Part shown: positions 18,658-26,142 of the stretch, piece after piece | Layout: the number at the start of each line of letters is the position of its first letter | Position numbering within the stretch: position 1 is the stretch's first letter | DNA from: Actinophytocola sp036378875 | GTDB lineage: Bacteria > Actinomycetota > Actinomycetes > Mycobacteriales > Pseudonocardiaceae | DNA: 64,000 bases | NCBI RefSeq assembly: GCF_036378875.1 | Contig: NZ_DASUVO010000153.1 | Coordinates: 62,001-126,000, forward strand | Reading direction: 5' to 3' | The notes under the pieces: generated by a model | Databases searched by the model: none | Told to the model about the DNA's origin: nothing | The model's input: only the letters and a program-made list of their open reading frames with translations | Translations under genes and position numbers: made by a program

Positions 18658-19284
18658 GTGACCACCGCTGCCAGCTCGGACGCCGACCTCATCGCGGCAC
18701 ATGCCGCAGGAGATCCGCGTGCCTTCGGGGAGTTGGTCCGCCGGCACCGGGATCGGATGTGGGCGGTCGCCCTGCGCACCCTCCGAGATCCGGAGGAGGC
18801 CTCCGACGCGCTCCAGGAGGCGTTCATCTCCGCGTTCCGCGCGGCCAGCTCGTTCCGGGCCGAGTCACAGGTGACCACGTGGCTGCACCGGATCGTGGTG
18901 AACGCCTGCCTCGACCGCGTGCGCAGGCGGCAGGCACGGCCGACCGTGCCCCTGCCCGAGACGGGACCAGGTGAGCCGGCCGCTCCCCGTGACTCGATGT
19001 CGGAGCGGGAGACGACGCTCGTCGTGCAGAAGGCGCTGGGTGAGCTGTCGGAGGACCAGCGCGTACCGATCGTCCTCGTCGACGTTGAGGGCTACTCGGT
19101 GGCCGAGACGGCCAAGATGCTGGGGATCGCGGAGGGCACCGTGAAGAGCCGGTGTGCCCGCGGTCGGGCGAAACTGGCCAAAGTTCTCGGACATCTACGG
19201 AACCCGAGTGCAGATGCGAACGTCCCAGATGGCGCAGTTGTCAGGCGGGACGTGCCAGCACGGCGCCACGGGGAGGGACGATGA
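18658..19284 (+). CDS. sigM: ECF RNA polymerase sigma factor SigM
   Basis: A 208-aa ECF sigma factor. The sigma-2 region is at about residues 8-90 (FGELVRRHRDRMWAVALRT, DALQEAFISAFR, TTWLHRIVVNACLDRVRRR). Sigma-4 is at about 122-180 (LSEDQRVPIVLVDVEGYSV, ETAKMLGIAEGTVKSR). By position it is the SigM equivalent (Rv3911). The GTG is exactly 6 nt after TATCCT, suggesting a leaderless start; CGAAAC lies 17 bp further upstream as a possible ECF -35, which would allow autoregulation. Its stop overlaps the ATG of the membrane-anchored partner gene (ATGA). Sigma-M-type factors respond to envelope stress or development; the signal here is unknown. Confidence 0.92.
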   Translation: MTTAASSDADLIAAHAAGDPRAFGELVRRHRDRMWAVALRTLRDPEEASDALQEAFISAFRAASSFRAESQVTTWLHRIVVNACLDRVRRRQARPTVPLPETGPGEPAAPRDSMSERETTLVVQKALGELSEDQRVPIVLVDVEGYSVAETAKMLGIAEGTVKSRCARGRAKLAKVLGHLRNPSADANVPDGAVVRRDVPARRHGEGR

Positions 19285-20021
19285 CCGACAGCAGAAGAAC
19301 GGGGGCCGCACCTCGGCCGCCGTTGTCTGTCGACGTACTCGCCGACCTGCATGCCGGGGCGCTGGATGCCAAGCAGTCCGCCGCACTGTGGGCGCAGGTC
19401 AACCGCGACCCCGAAGCACAGGCCGCGCTGGCCGCGCTGGACGGCGTCAGGCAGGACCTCAAGGCGCTCGGTGACCGGCCGGTCGAGCCGATGCCCGCAC
19501 ACTTCGCCGCGCAGCTCGACGCCGCCATCGCGGCCGAGGCCGCGAAGAGCCGACCCGCCCAACCGGGCATGGCACCGGTCGTCGACATGGCCGGCGCACG
19601 CCGCAAGCGCAACCGAAGGATGGGGTGGGCCGCGGGGATCCTGACCACCGCGGCGGCCGCGGTCGCGGTGACGTTCGTGGCGCTGCCCGGGGAGGAAGCC
19701 GGCTCGCCGGTCGCGCAGGACGGCGCCACCACAGGCGAGACCGCTCCGATGGAGATCGAGCCCGAGGATCTCGGCGCGTCCATCAGCGGGCTGCAGGGCA
19801 AGAAGGACTACGGCCCGCTGGGTGACGAGCAGGGCCTGAAGGACTGCCTGGCCGAACACGACATCGAAACCACACAGGTGATCGGGGTCCGTGAGGTGAT
19901 GATGAGCGGCAACGAGGGAGTCGCGGCGCTGCTCGCCGGGGGCGAGGGCGCTCACCGGCTCCGGCTGGTGATCGTCGACCCCGAGTGCACCACCGTCCTC
20001 ACCAACAAATCCCTGGGCTGA
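19281..20021 (+). CDS. membrane-anchored anti-sigma factor for SigM (RsmA-like)
   Basis: A 246-aa single-pass protein. The cytoplasmic N-terminus (residues 15-80: VDVLADLHAGALDAKQSAA, then a helical stretch) fits an anti-sigma binding domain. One membrane segment is at about 114-136 after a basic stretch (RRKRNRRM). An extracytoplasmic domain with two cysteines (DCLAEH near 193 and ECTTVL near the end) follows and may sense the signal. The 4-bp overlap with sigM and the position match Rv3912 next to SigM in mycobacteria. No HXXXCXXC zinc motif is present, so it is not a ZAS-type redox anti-sigma factor. It is followed by a strong terminator. Confidence 0.8.
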   Translation: MTDSRRTGAAPRPPLSVDVLADLHAGALDAKQSAALWAQVNRDPEAQAALAALDGVRQDLKALGDRPVEPMPAHFAAQLDAAIAAEAAKSRPAQPGMAPVVDMAGARRKRNRRMGWAAGILTTAAAAVAVTFVALPGEEAGSPVAQDGATTGETAPMEIEPEDLGASISGLQGKKDYGPLGDEQGLKDCLAEHDIETTQVIGVREVMMSGNEGVAALLAGGEGAHRLRLVIVDPECTTVLTNKSLG

Positions 20022-20032
20022 ACAGACTCGAC

Positions 20033-20061
20033 AAGCCGCGTGCGTCCCGCACGCGGCTTTG
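20033..20061 (+). terminator. intrinsic terminator after the sigM operon
   Basis: Perfect 12-bp stem AAGCCGCGTGCG / CGCACGCGGCTT around a TCC loop, followed by TTG. It separates the sigM operon from trxB. Confidence 0.85.
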
Positions 20062-20102
20062 CTCGTGTCCAGCTTGAGTGCGCCCCGTCACGCCACACGC
20101 GT

Positions 20103-20129
20103 GGAACAACAGGCCCCTACGATCGTGTT
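20103..20129 (+). promoter_or_regulatory. SigR/SigH-type promoter of trxB-trxA
   Basis: GGAAC (20103-20107), 19 bp, GTT (20127-20129). This matches the GGAAT-N18/19-GTT consensus of the thiol-oxidative-stress sigma factors SigR (Streptomyces) and SigH (mycobacteria), which control trxBA. It lies about 42 bp before the trxB ATG. Confidence 0.65.
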
Positions 20130-20170
20130 ACACGAGTGCGCAGACAAGAGCGCTCCGCTTCGGAGGTCAG

Positions 20171-21163
20171 ATGTCCGAGAACGTCCGCGAGGTCATCATC
20201 GTCGGTTCCGGCCCGGCCGGCTACACGGCGGCTGTCTACGCCGCTCGTGCCCAGCTCAACCCGCTGGTGTTCGAAGGAACGCAGTTCGGCGGCGCGCTGA
20301 TGACCACCACCGAGGTCGAGAACTACCCCGGCTTCCGCGACGGCATCATGGGCCCGGACCTGATGGACCAGATGCGGGCGCAGGCCGAGCGGTTCGGCGC
20401 CGAGCTGCGGGCCGAGGACGTGGAAGAGGTCCAGCTCGACGGCCCGGTCAAGTACGTCACCGCGAACGGTGTCCGGTACGCCGCGAAGGCGGTCATCCTC
20501 GCGATGGGCGCCGCGGCCCGCTACCTCCACGTGCCCGGTGAGCAGGAGCTGCTCGGACACGGTGTGTCCGCGTGTGCGACCTGTGACGGCTTCTTCTTCC
20601 GCGACCAGGACATCGCCGTGGTGGGCGGTGGCGACTCCGCGATGGAGGAGGCGACGTTCCTCACCAAGTTCGCTCGTTCGGTGACCATCGTGCACCGGCG
20701 CCAGGAGTTCCGGGCGTCGAAGATCATGCTGGAGCGGGCGAAGGCGAACGAGAAGATCCGCTGGCAGCTCGACTCCGAAGTACTCGAGGTGAACGGCGAG
20801 GGCAACGTGGCCGGGGTGCGGATCCGCAACACGGTGACCGGCGAGGAGTCGACGCTGGACGTGACCGGCGTGTTCATGGCCATCGGGCACGACCCCCGCA
20901 GCTCGCTCGTCAAGGGTCAGGTTGACCTCGACGAGGACGGGTACGTCGAGGTTCGTCCGCAGTCCACGTACACCAACATCGACGGGGTGTTCGCCGCCGG
21001 TGACCTGGTCGACCGGACCTACCGGCAGGCCATCACGGCAGCCGGCTCAGGCTGTGCGGCCGCCATCGACGCCGAGCGCTGGCTCGCCGAGCACGGTGAG
21101 TCGGACAACGCGGAAGTGGCTCCCGAACTCGTTGGCGGCGGGTACGCCGCGACTCAGAACTAG
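20171..21163 (+). CDS. trxB: thioredoxin reductase
   Basis: A 330-aa low-molecular-weight, NADPH-dependent flavoprotein that reduces thioredoxin. The FAD motif is VGSGPAGYTAA (residues 11-21). The redox-active pair is Cys135-Ala-Thr-Cys138. The NADPH motif is VVGGGDSAMEEA. The C-terminal FAD contact is GVFAAGDLVD. The ATG (MSENVREVI) is preceded by GGAGGTCAG. It forms an operon with trxA, 32 bp downstream, and its promoter is of the SigR/SigH type, so induction by disulfide stress is expected. Confidence 0.96.
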   Translation: MSENVREVIIVGSGPAGYTAAVYAARAQLNPLVFEGTQFGGALMTTTEVENYPGFRDGIMGPDLMDQMRAQAERFGAELRAEDVEEVQLDGPVKYVTANGVRYAAKAVILAMGAAARYLHVPGEQELLGHGVSACATCDGFFFRDQDIAVVGGGDSAMEEATFLTKFARSVTIVHRRQEFRASKIMLERAKANEKIRWQLDSEVLEVNGEGNVAGVRIRNTVTGEESTLDVTGVFMAIGHDPRSSLVKGQVDLDEDGYVEVRPQSTYTNIDGVFAAGDLVDRTYRQAITAAGSGCAAAIDAERWLAEHGESDNAEVAPELVGGGYAATQN

Positions 21164-21195
21164 CTGGGCGAAGCGAACATCACAAAGGAGAGAAC

Positions 21196-21525
21196 ATGGC
21201 CGGAAACACCGTCGAAGTCACCGACGCCTCGTTCAACGAGGCGGTTCTCCACAGCGACAAGCCCGTGCTGGTGGACTTCTGGGCGACGTGGTGCGGGCCG
21301 TGCCGGATGGTCGCGCCCGTGCTCGAGGAGATCGCCTCGGAACACAAGGACAAGATCACTGTCGCGAAGCTGGACGTGGACGCCAACCCGGCCACGGCAC
21401 GCGACTACCAGGTCCTCTCCATCCCCACCCTCATGGTCTTCAAGGGCGGCGAGAAGGTGAAGGAGATCGTTGGCGCGCGCCCCAAGGCGGCCCTGCTGAA
21501 CGATCTCTCGGACTACCTGGCCTGA
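21196..21525 (+). CDS. trxA: thioredoxin
   Basis: A 109-aa thioredoxin with the canonical active site Cys33-Gly-Pro-Cys36 (WCGPC) and the cis-proline loop (LSIPTLMVFKGGEKV). Substrate of TrxB; reduces protein disulfides in the cytoplasm. AAAGGAGAG is placed 7 nt before the ATG. A strong terminator follows the stop by 14 bp. The position matches trxC of M. tuberculosis (Rv3914). Confidence 0.97.
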   Translation: MAGNTVEVTDASFNEAVLHSDKPVLVDFWATWCGPCRMVAPVLEEIASEHKDKITVAKLDVDANPATARDYQVLSIPTLMVFKGGEKVKEIVGARPKAALLNDLSDYLA

Positions 21526-21539
21526 CCCGAAACCACGAC

Positions 21540-21571
21540 GCGGCGCACACCGTCTACAGGGTGTGCGCCGC
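21540..21571 (+). terminator. intrinsic terminator after trxA
   Basis: Perfect 12-bp stem GCGGCGCACACC / GGTGTGCGCCGC with an 8-nt loop, then TTGTG. Confidence 0.85.
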
Positions 21572-21723
21572 TTGTGCATAGCGGTGACCGTGTCGACGCG
21601 GGAAGTGACCCTCCGCGCCGTACGGCGAGTGGCAGGGCAGAATAGTGGACCAGCAGCCATACTGCGACAGGAATGGCAAAACCGCGCCGACTCGGGTCGG
21701 TGCCTGACCCGAGCGAGGGGTGC

Positions 21724-22866
21724 ATGCGGGTACTCCGCCGCGGTGACCAGGGACCGGCCGTAACCGAGGTCCGCGCGACGCTCGCGGGGCTCGGCCTCCT
21801 GCCGGCCGCCCCGCCGGCCACGCCGGCGACCTACGACGCGGCGGTCGAGCACGCGGTGGCCACGTTCCAGCAACAGCGTGGCCTGATCGTCGACGGCCTC
21901 GTGGGCCCCGCCACCTACCGCGCGCTGAAGGACGCCACCTACCAGCTCGGCGCCCGCCCTCTCGCGTACCTCGTGTCGTCACCGGTCACCGGGGACGACG
22001 TGCTGGCGCTGCAGGAGCGGCTGCTGGAGCTCGGTTACGACGCGGGCCGTCCCAACGGCCTGTTCGGTGCGCAGACCGAGGCCGCGCTGCGGACGTTCCA
22101 GCGCGACTACGGGCTCACTGTGGACGGCATCTGCGGCGCCGAGACGGTGCGGGGGCTGCGCCAGCTGTCCCCTCGTGCGCGAGGTGGCTCGCCGGTGTTG
22201 CTGCGTGAGCAGGAACGAGTCCGCAGGGCGGGCCCCCGGCTGCGTGGCAAGCGCATCGTCATCGACCCCGGCCACGGCGGCCAGGACGCCGGTGTCTCGG
22301 TGGCCGGCGTCAACGAGGCCGACCTCGTGTGGGACCTGGCCCGCCGGCTCGAGGGCAAGATGGCTGCGACCGGCATGCAGGCCCTGCTTTCCCGCGGCCC
22401 GCATCAGTGCCCGTCGGAGGCCGATCGGGCGCACTTCGCGAACGACGTGGGTGGCGACCTGTTCCTGTCGCTGCACTCGGACGCCAACCGGTCCTCGGTG
22501 GCCGAAGGCGTGGCGAGCTTCCACTTCGGCACGGCGACCGGCAACACGTCGACCATCGGGGAGACCCTCGCCGGGTTCATTCAGCGTGAGCTGGTCGTGC
22601 GGACCGGGTTACGGGACTGCCGCGCACACCGCAAGACCTGGGACACGCTGCGGCTCACCCGCTGCCCGGCCGTCCGCGTCGAGATCGGCTACCTGACCAA
22701 CTCCGACGACCGCCGCCGTCTGTCCGACCCGTCCTTCCGGGACGTGGTGGCCGAGGGCATCCTGGTCGCGGTCAAGCGCCTCTACCTGCTCGGGGAGAAC
22801 GACCAGCCGACGGGCACGTTCACGTTCGAGGACGTGCTCCGCCACGAGCTGGCGAAGGCCGAGTAA
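21724..22866 (+). CDS. cwlM: CwlM-type peptidoglycan regulator (N-acetylmuramoyl-L-alanine amidase fold)
   Basis: A 380-aa protein with no signal peptide. Two peptidoglycan-binding repeats lead (residues 1-70 and about 75-155: FQQQRGLIVDGLVGPATYRAL and FQRDYGLTVDGICGAETVRGL), then an Amidase_3 domain. Zinc ligands are present: His in IDPGHGGQDAG, Glu in NEADLVWDLA, His in SLHSDAN, plus the catalytic Glu in VEIGYLTN. In mycobacteria CwlM is a cytoplasmic protein phosphorylated by PknB that activates MurA; the C-terminal TGTFTF motif near that phosphosite is conserved here (363-368). The cytosolic location and the linkage to pknA/pknB in this window fit that role. Confidence 0.9.
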   Translation: MRVLRRGDQGPAVTEVRATLAGLGLLPAAPPATPATYDAAVEHAVATFQQQRGLIVDGLVGPATYRALKDATYQLGARPLAYLVSSPVTGDDVLALQERLLELGYDAGRPNGLFGAQTEAALRTFQRDYGLTVDGICGAETVRGLRQLSPRARGGSPVLLREQERVRRAGPRLRGKRIVIDPGHGGQDAGVSVAGVNEADLVWDLARRLEGKMAATGMQALLSRGPHQCPSEADRAHFANDVGGDLFLSLHSDANRSSVAEGVASFHFGTATGNTSTIGETLAGFIQRELVVRTGLRDCRAHRKTWDTLRLTRCPAVRVEIGYLTNSDDRRRLSDPSFRDVVAEGILVAVKRLYLLGENDQPTGTFTFEDVLRHELAKAE

Positions 22867-22897
22867 CGAGCGGAGCTTGTGGAGCGAGAATCGTCGA

Positions 22898-22913
22898 TGT
22901 TTCACATGAAACA
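22898..22913. promoter_or_regulatory. parS-like site with one changed centre base
   Basis: TGTTTCACATGAAACA differs from the parS consensus TGTTTCACGTGAAACA at one central base. Its right arm is also the left edge of the following terminator palindrome. It lies 3 kb from parB. Binding by ParB would probably be weaker. Confidence 0.5.
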
Positions 22914-22945
22914 GCCCCCGGAGTGATCACTCCGGGGGCTGTTTC
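22908..22945. terminator. bidirectional terminator, cwlM and GNAT gene
   Basis: A 38-bp perfect palindrome with 19-bp arms from GAAACAGCC to GGCTGTTTC, centred on TGATCA. It sits between convergent stops and overlaps the parS-like site. Confidence 0.85.
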
Positions 22946-22947
22946 AG

Positions 22948-23577
22948 CTACTGCTGCTGTAGGGCGGGGTGCGCCGTGGACACCGAAACGGTGCCCAGGA
23001 GCCTCTCCAGCGCCGCTTCGACGTCTTCCTTCCACCCGAGTGCCGACCGAAGCTCCAGGCGCAGACGGGGCCAACGAGGGTGCGGCCTGACCGTCTTGAA
23101 GCCGACGCTCAGGAGAAAGTCGGACGGCACGACACAGGAGTGCTCCTCGTCCGGCTTCGCGTCGCCGAACGACTCGATGGCCTTCACGCCGCGACGGGTG
23201 AGGTCCTTGGCCACCGCCTGGACGAGCATCCGGCCGAGGCCGCCGCGGCGGAACTCGGGGAGCACGTAGAAGCCGGTGAGCACGACCGCGTCCGGGCTGG
23301 GCGGTGAGGTGGGGAACGCCGACGCCCTCGGCACGGCCGTCGGCGGGGCGTACAGCACGAACCCGACCGGCAGCTTGTCGCTGTACACGATCCGGCCGCA
23401 CGAACCCCACTCCAGGAGCACGCTGGAGACCCAGGCCTCCTTCTCCAGGTCCGCGGTACCGAACTCCTCCGCCTGCTCCTTGAGGTGCGGCGCGAGCTCC
23501 CAGTACACGCACGAACGGCTGTGTTTCGGGAGATCCTCTAGGTTGTCCAGCGTGACGCCCACGACGCGTCGCGACAC
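22948..23577 (-). CDS. GNAT family N-acetyltransferase
   Basis: A 209-aa protein in the position of M. tuberculosis Rv3916c. The acetyl-CoA loop reads FRRGGLGRMLVQAVAK, preceded by the beta strand VVLTGFYVLPE typical of GNAT motif A. The N-terminus (LDNLEDLPKHSRSCVYWEL) is conserved among actinobacterial homologues, as I recall them. Substrate is unknown. GTG start (MSRRVVGVTLDN) follows GGGAGGTCAG, a strong ribosome site; the upstream in-frame residues are non-coding. It is transcribed leftward, alone, toward a bidirectional terminator shared with cwlM. Confidence 0.78.
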   Translation of the reverse strand: MSRRVVGVTLDNLEDLPKHSRSCVYWELAPHLKEQAEEFGTADLEKEAWVSSVLLEWGSCGRIVYSDKLPVGFVLYAPPTAVPRASAFPTSPPSPDAVVLTGFYVLPEFRRGGLGRMLVQAVAKDLTRRGVKAIESFGDAKPDEEHSCVVPSDFLLSVGFKTVRPHPRWPRLRLELRSALGWKEDVEAALERLLGTVSVSTAHPALQQQ

Positions 23578-23687
23578 CTGACCTCCCACCCTGGGCTCCG
23601 AACGAGCCCCGACCCACGTGTGCGACACCCAGGATAAGCCCGTTTGTTCCTCAGCAGGAACCGGCAGGACGTGATTATCGCGCCAGT

Positions 23688-23720
23688 TACACTCGTTCGA
23701 GCGTCGCTCGCACAGCGAGC
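23688..23720 (+). promoter_or_regulatory. promoter and inverted repeat before the aminotransferase gene
   Basis: TACACT (23688-23693) is a good -10. It is followed by GCTCGC ACA GCGAGC (23706-23720), an inverted repeat just past the expected transcription start, a plausible repressor site. Confidence 0.4.
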
Positions 23721-23758
23721 ACCGCTCGAGAGCGTATTACCCGGCGAGATGAGCGCGT

Positions 23759-25063
23759 ATGTCCCTCGAACCTGCAGGCAGCCGCAGTCTGGATCCACAT
23801 CTGCGCAGCTACGCCGCCCGCGCGGCAGGCATGACCGCCTCCGAGGTACGAGCTCTCTTCGCCGTCGCCAGCCGCCCTGAGGTGGTGTCGCTGGCCGGTG
23901 GCATGCCGAACCTCACGGCCCTTCCGCTGGACTCGCTGTCGACCGAGATCGCCGACCTGATCAGCAAGGACGGCCTGGTCGCGCTGCAGTACGGGTCCGC
24001 ACACGGGCTGCCGGAGCTGCGGGACCAGATCTGCGAGATCATGGCGCTCGAGGGCATCTCGGGCCACCCGGACGACGTCGTGGTGACCGTCGGGTCGCAG
24101 ATGGCGCTCGACATGGTGACCCGGATCTTCTGTGATCCTGGTGACGTCGTGCTGGCCGAGGGGCCCTCGTACGTTGGCGCGCTGGGCACGTTCGCCGCCT
24201 ACCAGGCCGACGTCGTGCATGTCGCGATGGACGCCGACGGGCTCGTCCCGGAGGCGTTGCGTGCGGCGCTGGCGGCGACCGAGGCAGCCGGGCGTCGGGT
24301 CAAGTTCCTGTACACGATCCCGAACTTCCACAACCCCGCCGGTGTCACCATGGCCGTTTCCCGGCGCGCGGAGATCCTGGAGATCTGCCGGCAGCACCGG
24401 GTGCTGGTCGTGGAGGACAACCCGTACGGTCTCCTCGGTTTCGACGGTCAGACCTACCCGGCGCTGCGGTCCATGGACCCGGACAACGTGGTGTACCTCG
24501 GCTCGTTCTCCAAGACGTTCGCCGCCGGTCTGCGGGTCGGCTGGGCGCTGGCGCCGCACGCCGTGCGCGAGAAGCTGATGCTCGCGACGGAGTCGGCCAC
24601 GCTGTGCCCGCCCGCGCTGAACCAGATGATCGTCTCGCGGTACCTCAAGACCCACGACTGGAAAGGGCTGATCAAGTCCTTCCAGTCGGAGTACCGGGAG
24701 CGGCGGGACGCGATGTTGGCGGGGCTGGAGCAGTACATGCCGGCCGGCTGCTCGTGGACGGTGCCGGCGGGTGGCTTCTTCGTGTGGATGACCGTGCCTC
24801 CCGGCGTGGACACGAAGGCGATGCTGCCGCGTGCGGTCACCGCGCGGGTCGCGTACGTGTCCGGCACCGGCTTCTACGCGGACGGCTTCGGCAGCCGGCA
24901 GATGCGGTTGTCGTTCTGCTACCCGACGCCGGAGCGGATCACCGAGGGCGTGCGCCGGCTCGCGGCCGTGCTCGCCGACGAGTTGGAGCTCGCCAACACG
25001 TTCGGGCCGATCAACCAGCGTGCCGGTTCCGGACCGCAGGTGCCGGGTCCGGAAATCGCCTGA
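23759..25063 (+). CDS. PLP-dependent aminotransferase, class I/II (2-aminoadipate type)
   Basis: A 434-aa fold-type I aminotransferase. The PLP lysine is Lys252 in GSFSKTFAAGLRVGW. Other motifs: SLAGGMPN near residue 45, LQYGSAHGLPELRD, PNFHNPAGVTM and VVEDNPYGLLGF. These are those of the MocR-like/2-aminoadipate (LysN, kynurenine aminotransferase II) group, but there is no N-terminal GntR DNA-binding domain, so it is an enzyme and not a regulator. Substrate is not known. It is followed 74 bp later by a D-Ala-D-Ala ligase-like gene on the same strand, so the pair may form one unit. Confidence 0.85.
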   Translation: MSLEPAGSRSLDPHLRSYAARAAGMTASEVRALFAVASRPEVVSLAGGMPNLTALPLDSLSTEIADLISKDGLVALQYGSAHGLPELRDQICEIMALEGISGHPDDVVVTVGSQMALDMVTRIFCDPGDVVLAEGPSYVGALGTFAAYQADVVHVAMDADGLVPEALRAALAATEAAGRRVKFLYTIPNFHNPAGVTMAVSRRAEILEICRQHRVLVVEDNPYGLLGFDGQTYPALRSMDPDNVVYLGSFSKTFAAGLRVGWALAPHAVREKLMLATESATLCPPALNQMIVSRYLKTHDWKGLIKSFQSEYRERRDAMLAGLEQYMPAGCSWTVPAGGFFVWMTVPPGVDTKAMLPRAVTARVAYVSGTGFYADGFGSRQMRLSFCYPTPERITEGVRRLAAVLADELELANTFGPINQRAGSGPQVPGPEIA

Positions 25064-25085
25064 CCGCAAGCAGTTCCTGGCAGAT

Positions 25086-25111
25086 ATCCACTGTGTACGG
25101 TCGCAGTGGAT
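25086..25111. repeat. inverted repeat between the aminotransferase and ligase genes
   Basis: ATCCACTG (25086-25093) and CAGTGGAT (25104-25111), perfect 8-bp arms around 10 nt, 26 bp before the ligase start. Could be an operator or a 5' hairpin. Confidence 0.4.
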
Positions 25112-25137
25112 GGTGCGTCGTTACTGAGGGGTGTTCG

Positions 25138-26088
25138 GTGTCCGATCTGGCCGTTGCGGTGCTCTCGGGTGGACTCTCGCACGAGCGGGACGTCTCGTTG
25201 CGATCCGGCCGGCGGCTGTCGGCCGCGCTGCGTTCGGTCGGGTTCACGGTCGACGAGTGGGACGCCGACTCGGCGTTGCTTGAGCGGCTGCGGGTGCACC
25301 GCCCTGACGCGGTGGTGGTCGCACTGCACGGCGTCGAAGGTGAGGGCGGCTCCATCCAGACCGTGCTGGAGATGCTGGACGTGCCGTACGTGGGTGCGGA
25401 CTCGCACGCGTGCCGCCGTGCGTGGGACAAGCCGACGGCCAAGACCGAGCTGGCCCGTGCTGGACTCGCGACACCGGACTGGGTGGTGCTGCCGCACAGC
25501 ACGTTCCGTGAGTTGGGTGCGCAGCCGGTCCTCGACGCGATGGTCGACCGGCTGGGCCTACCGATGATGCTCAAGCCGGACCAGGGCGGCTCGGCGCTCG
25601 GCGCGCAGGTCGTCCGCGACGCGGCGGACCTGCCGGCCGCGATGGTCGGCTGCCTCGCGTACGGGGAGACCGTGTTGGCCGAGCGGTTCGTCCCGGGCGT
25701 CGAGGTGGCGGTGACGGTCGTCGAGGGCTCGGACGGTCCGGTGGCGTTGCCGGCGGTCGAGATCGAGCCGGAGACCGGTGTCTACGACTACACCGCCCGC
25801 TACACCGCCGGGCTCACGACGTTCCACCGGCCGGCCCGGCTCGAGCAGGCCGCGGCGGACGCGGTGGCGGACCTCGCCGTCGCGGCGCACCGGCTGCTGG
25901 GATTGCGGGATGTGTCCCGGACCGACGCGATCATCGCCGAGGACGGTACGTCGTACTTCCTCGAGGTGAACTCGTCGCCGGGACTGACCGAGACCTCGCT
26001 CCTGCCGATGGCGGCGGAGGCTGCGGGCCGCTCGCTCGGCGACATCTACGCCGGTCTGATCGAGCGAGCGGTCGCTCGCGCTCAGTAG
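25138..26088 (+). CDS. D-alanine-D-alanine ligase family protein (ATP-grasp)
   Basis: A 316-aa ATP-grasp ligase. Motifs: LSGGLSHERDVSLRSG at the N-terminus, VVALHGVEGEGGSIQTVLEML, the ATP loop MLKPDQGGSALGAQ, and the C-terminal LEVNSSPGLTETSLLPM (metal- and product-binding). This is the short form of the family (Ddl about 310-370 aa). Whether it is the housekeeping D-Ala-D-Ala ligase or makes another D-amino-acid peptide cannot be decided; mycobacteria keep ddl elsewhere. GTG start has GAGGGG 6-10 nt upstream. The 3' end faces parB, 54 bp away. Confidence 0.82.
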   Translation: MSDLAVAVLSGGLSHERDVSLRSGRRLSAALRSVGFTVDEWDADSALLERLRVHRPDAVVVALHGVEGEGGSIQTVLEMLDVPYVGADSHACRRAWDKPTAKTELARAGLATPDWVVLPHSTFRELGAQPVLDAMVDRLGLPMMLKPDQGGSALGAQVVRDAADLPAAMVGCLAYGETVLAERFVPGVEVAVTVVEGSDGPVALPAVEIEPETGVYDYTARYTAGLTTFHRPARLEQAAADAVADLAVAAHRLLGLRDVSRTDAIIAEDGTSYFLEVNSSPGLTETSLLPMAAEAAGRSLGDIYAGLIERAVARAQ

Positions 26089-26142
26089 TTGTTGATCAAC
26101 GGGAAGTCATCGTCACCGTGACGTAAGGCCCTGGGGTGATCC

